Shown here piece after piece: positions 29,816 through 38,241 of a stretch of DNA of 64,000 nucleotides. The DNA is from Hymenobacter crusticola (lineage in GTDB: Bacteria > Bacteroidota > Bacteroidia > Cytophagales > Hymenobacteraceae), in the NCBI RefSeq assembly GCF_002154225.1, contig NZ_MTSE01000013.1, positions 62,001 to 126,000 of the forward strand, written 5' to 3'. The notes beneath the pieces are model-generated. The model had not been told where the DNA came from and ran no database searches. It was given only the letters and a program-made list of their open reading frames with translations. The translations under genes were made by a program, and so were the position numbers. Positions within the stretch are counted from its first letter, which is position 1. The number at the start of each line of letters is the position of its first letter.

Positions 29816-31411
29816 GTGTCTTTTGATTTGGAAACAGGAGCCCTCACCCCGGCTCTGTTTGATCTCTCTTCGGAATGCCAGGGGCAAGCCCCCATTGATT
29901 CTACTGCCGTAGTTAGCGTTGCGCCACCCGTAACTGCCCGCCCACGGACCACCTATGCTAACGTAGTGCTGCCCGGCGACTTCCCGGATCCTACTATCAC
30001 GAAAGTTGGAGATACATATTGGGCAAGCGCTACCTCTGCCGAGTGGGGTCCTGTTTTCCCATTGTTCAAGTCGACGAACCTGGTAGACTGGGAACTAGTG
30101 AGCCACGTGTTCATGGATAAGCCTGAGTGGGCCGAGACTAGCTTCTGGGCACCCGAAATCAGCCACGAGAACGGAAAAACGTACATCTGCTACACAGCCC
30201 GCAAAAAAGGCGGTCCGTTGTGCGTTGCTATTGCCAGTGCCGATGATCCGGCTGGGCCGTACGTAGATCATGGTCCGCTAGTAGGTCAGCGCCGCGGCTC
30301 TATCGACGGCTTCCCGCTCCGCGACGAGAACGGCGTGCTGTACCTAGTGTGGAAAGAGGACGGCAACGCTTATGGCAAGCCTACCCCCATCTGGGCTCAG
30401 CGCATGAACGAGCAGCGCACGAAGTTGATCGGCAAGAAGCATGAGCTATTCCGCAACGACGCGCCTTGGGAAGGCAACCTCGTAGAAGGTTCAGCTTTCG
30501 TAGAGCACGGTGGTTATTTCTACATGTTCTACGCTGGAAACGGCTGCTGCGGTAGCGGCTGCACATATGCCACCGGGGTAGCTCGCTCGCGCAGCTTGCT
30601 AGGTCCGTGGGAGAAATGCCCGCAGAATCCTATCCTGAAGAAAAATAAGACTTGGAGCTGCCCCGGCCACGGTACCGTTGCAGAGTATGACGGCCGTTGG
30701 TTCTTGCTACACCACGCTTATCATGCCAGCAGCCACGAGTTTGTAGGCCGCCAAGGCATCTTGAGCGAGTTTACTTGGAATGAGGAAGGCTGGCCGGAGT
30801 TTGAGGGTAATAGCCCACAGGCTGCACCGCTGCACAACGTTGGCCTGCTCAACCTCACCGACCACTTCTCTAGCAATCAGTTGGCTGGTACTTGGCAGTG
30901 GCCTATTGGCAAGCGCCCCGTAGTGGGCGTGGGTGATGGCCAGCTGTTGCTGTCGGCTTGCCCAGAGCAACTAGGCTCTATGGTAGCCCAGCGCACGTAC
31001 GCAGCTACTTACAAAGCAACTACTTCGCTTAACGCCGCTGCTCTTCCTACTGGCACGTTCGCTGGCTTAACGGCTGTTGGTGATCCGCACAACGCGCTTG
31101 CACTCATGGCTGGCAACGGTAAGTTGCAGCTCTGGTACGTGAAACAGGGAAAAACGCAATGCCTGACGGAAGTAAGCTTAGAGCTACCCCGTAACCTAGG
31201 TTTGCGCGTTGAGACGTGGGGCGGTCAGCGCTACCGTTTCTCTTACAGCACCAACGGCGTAACGTGGCAGCCTATGCCGATGGATACCTTCGCTGTGAAC
31301 GGCACGTACCTGCCACCTTGGGATCGGGGTATCCGCGTAGGACTGCTGGCACAAGGGCCAGAAGACGTAACGGTAGCTTTTGATAGCTTCACCATTCGCA
31401 ACCAACGCTAG
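29816..31411 (+). CDS. GH43-family glycosidase, apparently non-secreted
   Basis: A 531-residue five-bladed-propeller glycosidase of the GH43 type, acting on arabino- or xylo-oligosaccharides or similar. The start of the propeller, LPGDFPDPTITKVGDTYWAS, holds the base Asp; the modulating Asp lies in SIDGFPLRDENG and the acid Glu in GNLVEGSAFVEHGGYFYMFYAG. A Cys-rich NGCCGSGC motif follows. From about 345 a beta-sandwich domain (LNLTDHFSSNQLAGTWQW to RGIRVGLLAQGPEDVTVAFD) resembles DUF1349/GH43 C2. The start is GTG at 29816. No signal peptide is seen, odd for a protein of this type; an upstream start could be hidden. Confidence 0.83.
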   Translation: MSFDLETGALTPALFDLSSECQGQAPIDSTAVVSVAPPVTARPRTTYANVVLPGDFPDPTITKVGDTYWASATSAEWGPVFPLFKSTNLVDWELVSHVFMDKPEWAETSFWAPEISHENGKTYICYTARKKGGPLCVAIASADDPAGPYVDHGPLVGQRRGSIDGFPLRDENGVLYLVWKEDGNAYGKPTPIWAQRMNEQRTKLIGKKHELFRNDAPWEGNLVEGSAFVEHGGYFYMFYAGNGCCGSGCTYATGVARSRSLLGPWEKCPQNPILKKNKTWSCPGHGTVAEYDGRWFLLHHAYHASSHEFVGRQGILSEFTWNEEGWPEFEGNSPQAAPLHNVGLLNLTDHFSSNQLAGTWQWPIGKRPVVGVGDGQLLLSACPEQLGSMVAQRTYAATYKATTSLNAAALPTGTFAGLTAVGDPHNALALMAGNGKLQLWYVKQGKTQCLTEVSLELPRNLGLRVETWGGQRYRFSYSTNGVTWQPMPMDTFAVNGTYLPPWDRGIRVGLLAQGPEDVTVAFDSFTIRNQR

Positions 31412-31431
31412 CGTTTCCCGACCTAGCTTAT

Positions 31432-31480
31432 AAGCCCCACGACTCCGGCAATAAGAACTGTCGGAGTCGTGGGGCTTTCC
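31432..31480 (+). terminator. Terminator of the GH43 gene
   Basis: A 16-bp perfect stem (31432-31447 with 31462-31477) and a short T-run, 20 bp after the stop codon. The rest of the 425-bp gap to 31837 shows no gene. Confidence 0.8.
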
Positions 31481-31836
31481 TATGTAGTACTGAACAGCTC
31501 CTGCTGAGAGTTAGGTTAGCTCTACTGTAGTGATTTCTGCTTCCTATTAATAGCTCAACAGCGTCAAAAAATTCATTTAACAACAACTTCCTCACGCTCA
31601 ACCTACGAGCTTTGCAACAAACTCAACACTACGCGGCGAAACGGTAAAGCGCCAGAAAAAAAGCTGAATCTAAGTTGATCATCATCGGAAGTAAGTCCGT
31701 AAAAACGATTATTGGCGCAAATAGTACAGCAAGCTCAACCAGATCACAGCCAAGCTTTTGTGAGGTATGTGCGAGCCACGTTCATGCTATAAGTGCTGAC
31801 CTTTTACGATTCTTTCCACCCAAGCACAACCAAGCT

Positions 31837-32052
31837 ATGAACAACGAGAATGCAGCCCCAAGCAATGAGGAATCGAGCGGTGCCCAGCGCGTGAGCATGG
31901 CGCACAGCGGACAAAACGAATTTCCAATTAAGAAGAAGCCAGGCCAACAGCCCTTGCAGGAAACGGGCAGCGACGACACGAAACGCGCCATGAACGATGC
32001 GGATCAAACCAAAGAGGACAGCAACCAAGAAGGTGGTACTGCAAAACATTGA
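31837..32052 (+). CDS. Small hydrophilic, probably disordered protein
   Basis: A 71-residue protein rich in Asn, Glu, Gln, Ser and Lys, with no hydrophobic core: MNNENAAPSNEESSGAQRVS and on to TKEDSNQEGGTAKH. It resembles in style, not clearly in sequence, the 103-residue protein at 20848. The ATG at 31837 fits; the frame extends upstream to 31675, but through a Cys- and Ser-containing stretch unlike the rest. No family recognised. Followed by an exceptional 36-bp hairpin. Confidence 0.55.
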   Translation: MNNENAAPSNEESSGAQRVSMAHSGQNEFPIKKKPGQQPLQETGSDDTKRAMNDADQTKEDSNQEGGTAKH

Positions 32053-32055
32053 GTA

Positions 32056-32130
32056 GCACCTAGCCTCAGACAAGCGAAGGGCGCCACGGAAATCTTCCGT
32101 GGCGCCCTTCGCTTGTCTGAGGCTAGGTGC
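32056..32130. terminator. 36-bp perfect hairpin with 3-nt loop between convergent genes
   Basis: Bases 32056-32091 and 32095-32130 are exact reverse complements with only ATC between. It starts 3 bp after a plus-strand stop codon and lies 104 bp beyond the end of the minus-strand branching enzyme. There is no flanking T-run. Probably a bidirectional terminator or an RNA-end stabiliser. Confidence 0.75.
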
Positions 32131-32233
32131 GCACAACTACCTACCACTCTTTATCAGAATAACATGTGACTTGCTTGAAAATCCACGAACAGGTTGGATG
32201 TGTAATACAACATAACTCCTGCTATACCTAGCT

Positions 32234-34285
32234 TTATACTTTTGCGAGCACCAGTGCAGTTCGGCTCGTGACGTAGAGGCTTAGTTTCTCAACGCCGTCT
32301 TCCCCGAAGGTTTCGTACGTCAGCGTATCATCGATACGGTCGAAGCCTCCAAAGCGGCCACTATCAGAGGTGAGTATAATGCGGTAGCGGCAGCGCTTCG
32401 GTGTGGGCACGAAGAAACGATAATCGGGCACGCTACGACTCACGTGAAAGTTGAACACAAAAATCAGCCCCGCCCGCTCGAAGATCAAGACCTGATTTTC
32501 CGGATCATTATTCAGCAGCTTTGCTTGCCCGGCGGCAAGTAAGCGCCGCTGCTTGGCCGTGGAAATCATGGCCCCATCGAAGTTTTGCAACTGCTGGTAG
32601 CGCAGGTCTGGGTTGTCGGCCAGCGACCATTGCCGGCGCGCGTGTTGGTAGCTCCAGTTGTTACCTAGCCGCGGAAAATCAACCCACTCGGGGTGTCCGA
32701 ATTCGTTGCCAATGAAGTTCAAGTAGGCTTCGCCGCCCAATGAAAGCGTAAGCAGCCGAATCATTTTGTGCAGCGACACGCCGCGGGCCACAACGGGGTC
32801 GGGGTCGTCTTGGCGCATGTGCGTGTACAAGGCCACGTCCATTAGCCAATGGGCCAGCGTTTTGTCTCCTACCAAGGCTTGATCGTGGCTCTCGGCGTAA
32901 GCAACCGTTTTTTCTCCTTGGCGGCGGTTGGTAAGTGTGTACCACAGGTCACCTAGGTTCCAGGCTTCGTCGGGGGTGTGCTTGAGCAGCTTGATCCAAT
33001 AATCGGGAATGCCCATGCCCAGGCGGTAATCGAAGCCAATGCCGCCCTCCTGAATGGGACGGCACAAACCAGGCATGCCACTCATATCTTCGGCAATAAG
33101 CAAGGCACTTGCTTTCAGCTCTTTCACCAGCGAAGCCGCCAGTTGCAAGTACAAAATGGCATCGTCGTCGGCTTCGGGGCCGAAGTATTGATCGTAGGTA
33201 CTAAATGCTACGCCCTCACCGTGATGCAGGTACAGCATGCTGGTTACCCCATCGAAGCGGAAACCATCGAAGTGAAACTCTTCCAGCCAATAGCGTAGGT
33301 TAGACAGCAGATACTGCTGCACTTCGGACTTGCCGTAATTGAACAGCTTGGAATCCCAGCCGGGATGGTCGCCCCTAGCGCCTTCGTGGAAATACTGCCC
33401 GCCGGAACCGTCGAAATCAGCTAGGCCCTCGGCTTCGTTCTTGACGGCGTGCGAGTGCACTACATCGAGCAACACCGCAATGCCGCGGTTGTGGGCTTCA
33501 TTAATTAGGTGCTTTAGTTCTTCCGGCGTACCGAAACGCGAGGAAACAGCAAAGAAATTAGCAACGTGGTAGCCGAAGGAGCCATAGTAAGGGTGCTCCA
33601 TGATGGCCATGATTTGCAAGCAGTTGTAGCCGAGCGCTTGCACCCGCGGCAATATATTTTCCGCAAACTCTAGGTAGCTTCCCACCTTGCCTTCTTCGGA
33701 AGCCATGCCGATGTGGCACTCGTAGATGAACGGCTCCCGCACGCAGTTTGGAATCCGAAACTTTTGGTCGGTCCAGGTGAAGGAAGTGCTCGGCCGCCAC
33801 ACCTGCCCGGAGAAATCGTTGGTGTGCGGGTCCTGCACGGCGCGGCGCAACGTTGCCGGCAGGCGATCTTTCGCCCCGTGCTGGGTAACAACGTGTACTT
33901 TGTAACGGCTGTAGTGGCTGAGCGCTTCGCTGTATTGTTTATCGGGCAAAAACACCTCCCATACCCCGTTGGGGCCTTTTTGCAGCGGCGTCGCTTGCCG
34001 GTCCCACCCGTTGAAGTCGCCAATGAGGTACAGGGCCTGGGCAGCCGGAGCCCACTCCCGATACCAGTAGCCCCGGCGACGAGGATCGTAGTTGAGCCCT
34101 AACCACTGGTGAGCAGTAGCGAACTTCGCCAAGGAGCCGTACTCTTGCCGAATAACGGCCAGGCGTGCTTCTAAGCGTGCTTGACGGGCCAGCAAGACGG
34201 GCTCGTAGGGTGCCAGCCAAGGATCTTGCTCCACGAGCGGCAATACAGGGGCGAGCGTGGGGGCGGGAGTAGTTTCAAGAGTCAT
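32234..34285 (-). CDS. glgB: 1,4-alpha-glucan (glycogen) branching enzyme, GH13
   Basis: A 683-residue cytoplasmic enzyme that makes alpha-1,6 branches in glycogen. An N-terminal CBM48 domain (LGLNYDPRRRGYWYREWAPAA to IGDFNGWDR) precedes the GH13 barrel. Catalytic residues seen: Asp345 in GFRFDGVTSM, Glu399 in LLIAEDMSG and the transition-state Asp in YAESHDQALVGDKT. A C-terminal all-beta domain follows. The form is the GH13_8 type shared with eukaryotes, common in Bacteroidota. ATG at 34285. It stands alone but belongs functionally with the GH31 gene nearby. Confidence 0.94.
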   Translation of the reverse strand: MTLETTPAPTLAPVLPLVEQDPWLAPYEPVLLARQARLEARLAVIRQEYGSLAKFATAHQWLGLNYDPRRRGYWYREWAPAAQALYLIGDFNGWDRQATPLQKGPNGVWEVFLPDKQYSEALSHYSRYKVHVVTQHGAKDRLPATLRRAVQDPHTNDFSGQVWRPSTSFTWTDQKFRIPNCVREPFIYECHIGMASEEGKVGSYLEFAENILPRVQALGYNCLQIMAIMEHPYYGSFGYHVANFFAVSSRFGTPEELKHLINEAHNRGIAVLLDVVHSHAVKNEAEGLADFDGSGGQYFHEGARGDHPGWDSKLFNYGKSEVQQYLLSNLRYWLEEFHFDGFRFDGVTSMLYLHHGEGVAFSTYDQYFGPEADDDAILYLQLAASLVKELKASALLIAEDMSGMPGLCRPIQEGGIGFDYRLGMGIPDYWIKLLKHTPDEAWNLGDLWYTLTNRRQGEKTVAYAESHDQALVGDKTLAHWLMDVALYTHMRQDDPDPVVARGVSLHKMIRLLTLSLGGEAYLNFIGNEFGHPEWVDFPRLGNNWSYQHARRQWSLADNPDLRYQQLQNFDGAMISTAKQRRLLAAGQAKLLNNDPENQVLIFERAGLIFVFNFHVSRSVPDYRFFVPTPKRCRYRIILTSDSGRFGGFDRIDDTLTYETFGEDGVEKLSLYVTSRTALVLAKV

Positions 34286-34553
34286 AGTGCGGGAGATTTT
34301 GGCTTTAAAGCTACGATAACGAGTGACTTGCGGCTGAACTAGTAGCAGAACATTTCTGACCGGCCAACACCTAGGTAGCCTGCTAGCAGCCAGGGCGAAC
34401 AGCGGCGCTTAGGAACATGCGGCAGGCAAGTAACTCAGGTTTTTTGCTTGGCCGGGAATGACAATTTGCCTTTTCGGCTAGGCTCTTACCGTAATGTTGG
34501 CTTTCTTGAAAGTTCTGTTGCCGCGCAAGGTAGCAGCCCTTATCCTAACCTGC

Positions 34554-36323
34554 ATGAAACTGCACCTTTACCCGCTTGCTCTCGCCGCCCTGCTTTCCTG
34601 CACTAGCACCGCTACGCGCCCCTCCGCGTCGACCGTGCCGACGGTGCCGACGGCAAATACGCTAGCTGCTACACCACCCGCCGTTACGGCGGCCGCTACG
34701 GCAAGCAAAGCAATGGTTATTTCGGCACACCCGGAGGCTTCGCGCATTGGGCTGGCTATTTTACAAAAGGGCGGCAATGCGTACGATGCGGCCGTAGCCG
34801 TGCAATTTGCGCTGGCGGTAGCGCTACCCACGGCTGGTAATATCGGTGGGGGCGGCTTTGTGCTCTACCATGGCGCCGATGGCCAGGAAGGAGCCCTCGA
34901 CTTTCGCGAGATGGCGCCAGCCGCCGCTACCCGCGACATGTACCTTGATGCGCAAGGCAACGTGGTACCAGGACGCAGCACGGCGGGGCACTTGGCTTCG
35001 GGAGTGCCAGGCTCGGTGGCGGGCATGGAGGCGTTGCACAAAAAGCTAGGTAAGCTGCCCTGGGCCGACCTCGTGCAGCCTGCCGTCGACCTAGCCGCCA
35101 AGGGGCTGAAGCTTACGGCAAAAGAAGCCGCTGGCCTAAACAGCAACCGTGAAAACTTCCTGAAGTATAACGTTCAAACGCCCCCTGCTTACGTACGCCC
35201 CGACGGCGCAACGCGCCCCTGGCAACAGGACGACCTTATTCAATACCCCGACCTAGCGCATACGCTGGAGCGCATCCGCGACAAAGGCCGCGACGGTTTT
35301 TACCAGGGCGAAACGGCCGACCTCATTGTGGCCGAAATGCAGCGCGGTGGTGGCCTGATTACCAAGCAAGACTTACAAAACTACCAGGCTAAGTGGCGCA
35401 CGCCCTTGCACGGTCAATACCGCGGCTACGATGTGCTAGCTTTTCCGCCGCCGAGCAGCGGCGGAGTAGCCTTGCTGCAAATGCTCCAAATGCTGGAACC
35501 GTATAACCTAGGTGCCTTGGGCTGGCATTCGCCGCAGGGCGTTCATATTATTACGGAAGCCGAGCGCCGCGTGTATGCCGACCGCGCCAAGTACCTCGGC
35601 GACCCTGATTTCGGGCGGGTGCCAGTGTCGCAGCTCTTGGATAAGAAGTACAACAAGGACCGCATGGCCACCATCCGCCGCGACGGCCGGGCCACGCCGA
35701 GCAGCGAGGTGACCGCCGGCGCTGGCTTGCCCGGCTACGAAAGCGACCAGACTACGCACTACAACATTGTAGATGCCCAAGGCAACGCCGTGTCGTGCAC
35801 GACTACGCTCAACGGCTCCTACGGCAGCAAAGTGGTAGTGGCCGGTGCGGGCTTTTTGCTTAACAACGAGATGGATGACTTCTCCTCCAAAGTGGGCGTA
35901 GCGAATATGTACGGCTTGGTAGGCGGCACAGCCAATGCCATAGCGCCCGGCAAACGCATGCTCTCCTCCATGACTCCCACTATTCTCACCAAGAAAGGGA
36001 AGCTAGCGATGGTGGTGGGTACGCCCGGCGGCAGCACCATCATTACCAGCGTGATGCAAGGCATCCTGAATATTATCGACTATCAGCAGAACGCTCAGCA
36101 GGCCGTGGCAGCCCCTCGCTTACACCACCAGTGGCTCCCCGACCGCATTGACGCTGAGGAAAATGCCCTGCTCCCTGCCGCCCAAGACACCCTTCAGCGC
36201 CGCGGCTACCCCATCAAAACTGGCGGGCATTGGGGCCGCATGGAAATCATCTGGGTTTTGCCCGATGGCCGTTTGCAGGGTGGCGCCGACCCGCGGGGTG
36301 ATGATACGGCAGTAGGGTATTAG
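34554..36323 (+). CDS. ggt: Gamma-glutamyltransferase (lipoprotein)
   Basis: A 589-residue Ntn-hydrolase precursor that transfers or hydrolyses gamma-glutamyl groups, for example of glutathione, in the periplasm. The signal MKLHLYPLALAALLSC has a lipobox. The autocleavage and nucleophile site is Thr400 in T400-T-H-Y, which becomes the small-subunit N-terminus. GNIGGGGFVLYH, the SSMTPTI motif and GTPGGSTIITSVMQ are also present, as in active enzymes. The start at 34554 is chosen for the lipoprotein signal; the ATG at 34494 would bury it. Ends at a strong bidirectional terminator. Confidence 0.93.
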   Translation: MKLHLYPLALAALLSCTSTATRPSASTVPTVPTANTLAATPPAVTAAATASKAMVISAHPEASRIGLAILQKGGNAYDAAVAVQFALAVALPTAGNIGGGGFVLYHGADGQEGALDFREMAPAAATRDMYLDAQGNVVPGRSTAGHLASGVPGSVAGMEALHKKLGKLPWADLVQPAVDLAAKGLKLTAKEAAGLNSNRENFLKYNVQTPPAYVRPDGATRPWQQDDLIQYPDLAHTLERIRDKGRDGFYQGETADLIVAEMQRGGGLITKQDLQNYQAKWRTPLHGQYRGYDVLAFPPPSSGGVALLQMLQMLEPYNLGALGWHSPQGVHIITEAERRVYADRAKYLGDPDFGRVPVSQLLDKKYNKDRMATIRRDGRATPSSEVTAGAGLPGYESDQTTHYNIVDAQGNAVSCTTTLNGSYGSKVVVAGAGFLLNNEMDDFSSKVGVANMYGLVGGTANAIAPGKRMLSSMTPTILTKKGKLAMVVGTPGGSTIITSVMQGILNIIDYQQNAQQAVAAPRLHHQWLPDRIDAEENALLPAAQDTLQRRGYPIKTGGHWGRMEIIWVLPDGRLQGGADPRGDDTAVGY

Positions 36324-36350
36324 CACGTTAATCCGGCCGGAAAAAGAATA

Positions 36351-36403
36351 AAAAGAGCGTCCTGCTGAGCTAGGTAGTCTAGCTCGGCAGGACGCTCTTT
36401 TTC
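36351..36403. terminator. 22-bp bidirectional terminator
   Basis: Arms 36351-36372 and 36380-36401 pair over 22 positions with one G-U. There is an A-run before and a T-run after. It separates ggt (plus) from the three-gene helical-protein operon (minus). Confidence 0.88.
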
Positions 36404-36413
36404 AAACCGCTTA

Positions 36414-36761
36414 TTACAGCTGCTTTAACTCGCGGGCTATGTCGCTGAGTTTCTGACCTAGCTTGTACAAACTATCCAGGAAAATAGGGTTGGCGCCATC
36501 GGCCAATGCGTTGATGTTCTCTGCCAAAGTTTGCAGGGAAGCCGAAATCTGGGCAGCGTCGCCGCCGGCTAGGTAGCCTTTTAGAGCAACCAGGTCGCCG
36601 ATGAGCGTATCGTAGCTAGTGCCACTGCCACCGCGCAGCAGCTCAATCCAGCCATCGATTTTTTCGGGAGCAGCAGCGGCGAGTTGGCCTAGGTCTTCCG
36701 TACCGAGCGCCGCTAACGTGGTTTCAAACTGTTTGGCGCTAGTTGAATGTGCAATAGACAT
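36414..36761 (-). CDS. Small helical protein A of a three-paralogue operon, unknown function
   Basis: A 115-residue soluble, all-helical-looking protein. It shares with its two upstream neighbours D-x-W-I (here DGWIELL, Trp38), an L-x-x-L-K-x-Y-L/V segment before a G/K-D (LVALKGYLAGGD), an ISASLQTL helix and a C-terminal LYKLGQKLSDIA. No catalytic residues or membrane segment. It is the last gene of the operon, 10 bp after gene B. Homology among the three is clear by eye; function is not. Confidence 0.75.
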   Translation of the reverse strand: MSIAHSTSAKQFETTLAALGTEDLGQLAAAAPEKIDGWIELLRGGSGTSYDTLIGDLVALKGYLAGGDAAQISASLQTLAENINALADGANPIFLDSLYKLGQKLSDIARELKQL

Positions 36762-36771
36762 AGCGATGAAG

Positions 36772-37131
36772 TTATTCGGGTGAGTTTAAGGGCACTTTTA
36801 CCTCGTCGGCGGCACGCAATAGCACTTGGCCGAGCCGTTGCAATTGTTCTTGGTATTCTTCGCCAGCTTGGTCAGCTGCCTTGGTGGTGCTTTCGCCGAG
36901 GCGCTGCAGGGAGGCGCTGATGCGGTCAGTATCCTTATCGTTGAGGTAGTTTTTGAGGTTTTGCAACTCCTCAACCATATCGTTGCCGCCGGTTACGCCA
37001 AAGGTGCGTAGGGCATCAATCCAGCTGTCGATAACGATGGGAGCCTCCAGGGCAGCGGCGTACAAATTGCCGCTCAAAATGTCGTTGGTAGAGCGCAAAT
37101 TAGCCGACGGATCGGATGGGTTAGTAGGCAT
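36772..37131 (-). CDS. Small helical protein B of a three-paralogue operon, unknown function
   Basis: A 119-residue helical protein. Shared signature: DSWIDAL (Trp37), LQNLKNYLNDKD, ISASLQRLGEST with the following KAAD, and LQRLGQVLLRAAD near the C-terminus. The ISASLQ stretch is identical to that of protein A. The start at 37131 (MPTNPSDPSANLRS) is preferred over the frame extension to 37155. It begins 64 bp after gene C ends and ends 10 bp before gene A starts. Confidence 0.75.
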   Translation of the reverse strand: MPTNPSDPSANLRSTNDILSGNLYAAALEAPIVIDSWIDALRTFGVTGGNDMVEELQNLKNYLNDKDTDRISASLQRLGESTTKAADQAGEEYQEQLQRLGQVLLRAADEVKVPLNSPE

Positions 37132-37195
37132 GAAGCGGGTGTTTTGGTAGAGCAAAGCCTAAGTTCGACTTAGCTCTCAGTGAACAATCAGATGA

Positions 37196-37573
37196 TTACA
37201 ACGAAGCCTTCGTGTTGCCGGCGGCTATTACGAGCAGCTGGCCTAAGTGGCGCAGCTGGTCGCCGATGCCGTTGTGCAGGTGGTCGCCGGCCCAGGTGTG
37301 GATGTTGCTCGCGGCCCGCGACGTTTGCTCGCCAAGGCGCTGTAGCAGCTCATGGGTGTTAGCCTGGTCGCCGCTACGCACGTAGTCGCGCAGCCGCTGT
37401 AGGTCGGAACCCATAGCGGTCAGGGCCGCGACGTTGGAGTTTTGCAGAAACGGAATCCAAGTATCAAAATAATCGAACGCCACCTGCGGGTTGCGCGAAT
37501 TATTGATGGTGTCGGAAATCGCCAGATTGGTTGCGTACAGATGGTCGTTGAGGTTATCTGTGTTGAGGGCCAT
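37196..37573 (-). CDS. Small helical protein C of a three-paralogue operon, unknown function
   Basis: A 125-residue helical protein, the first of the operon. It keeps the family pattern in a more diverged form: DTWIPFL (Trp39), LQRLRDYVRSGD, ELLQRLGEQTSRAA and LRHLGQLLVIAAG. It has extra His and Asn residues between the last two helices (HTWAGDHLHNG). No signal peptide, membrane segment or known motif. Confidence 0.75.
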   Translation of the reverse strand: MALNTDNLNDHLYATNLAISDTINNSRNPQVAFDYFDTWIPFLQNSNVAALTAMGSDLQRLRDYVRSGDQANTHELLQRLGEQTSRAASNIHTWAGDHLHNGIGDQLRHLGQLLVIAAGNTKASL

Positions 37574-37763
37574 GAACGTAGAAAGTTTAGGTGAGGGAGC
37601 GTACTGATTTGCTCTTTACGCCTTCCAGCGCAGCCTCGTTGTAAAGACCCAGCATCTTACACTTTCGAGTGCACCTAGCAACCCAGGACCACCAAGCCGC
37701 CTAGCCCTAGCTTTTCGCGCTTCAGCGACAACAGGCTACCCAGTTTTGCGTCTTTATACTGGT

Positions 37764-38219
37764 ATGAGGAAAAAGCTAGCCGAATGGGTCAAACGCTACC
37801 TGCCCGCCGAGGTGTTGTCGCTCGCCGCGACGCTGGCGGCGGGCGGCGCTACTTTCGCCCTCGCGCACGACCGCACGGCCACGGCGCTGGCCGCTACGTG
37901 GGCCGGCAACGTGGCGTACTTTGGCTGTATTCTCCTGCAAGATGTTCGGGCCACGCGCCGCAGCCGCCGCGCCGCGGGCAAGCGCTACACTGCCCGCACG
38001 CTCGGCAAAAACCTGCGGGCGCTAGTGGTTGAGTTCGGCGCGGCCGAGGTGCTCGACAGCTTCATCATTCGCCCCTTGCTGATGTACTACCTGCCGCTGT
38101 GGTTGGGCAGTTTGTCGGGCGGCATCCTGGCGGCCAAGCTAGCTGCCGACGTTACCTTCTACATTCCGGCCATCATCAGCTATGAGCTGAGCAAGAAACG
38201 CCTGCGCGATTTCAACTGA
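37764..38219 (+). CDS. Small polytopic membrane protein of unknown function
   Basis: A 151-residue protein with about four hydrophobic segments: PAEVLSLAATLAAGGATFAL, ALAATWAGNVAYFGCILL, a segment around IIRPLLMYYLPLWLGSL and ADVTFYIPAIISYEL. Basic loops lie between them (RATRRSRRAAGKR). The four-helix layout recalls GtrA-like proteins, but I see no decisive motif. ATG at 37764 was preferred to the TTG at 37746. It is divergent from the helical-protein operon and convergent with the GH43 gene. Confidence 0.72.
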   Translation: MRKKLAEWVKRYLPAEVLSLAATLAAGGATFALAHDRTATALAATWAGNVAYFGCILLQDVRATRRSRRAAGKRYTARTLGKNLRALVVEFGAAEVLDSFIIRPLLMYYLPLWLGSLSGGILAAKLAADVTFYIPAIISYELSKKRLRDFN

Positions 38220-38241
38220 GCACCTCTGTGTGGGTTAGTCG

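Noticed and set aside
31675..31836. N-terminal extension of the small protein at 31837
   Set aside because: The extension is Cys/Ser/Ile-rich and unlike the hydrophilic remainder; the internal ATG gives a coherent protein.
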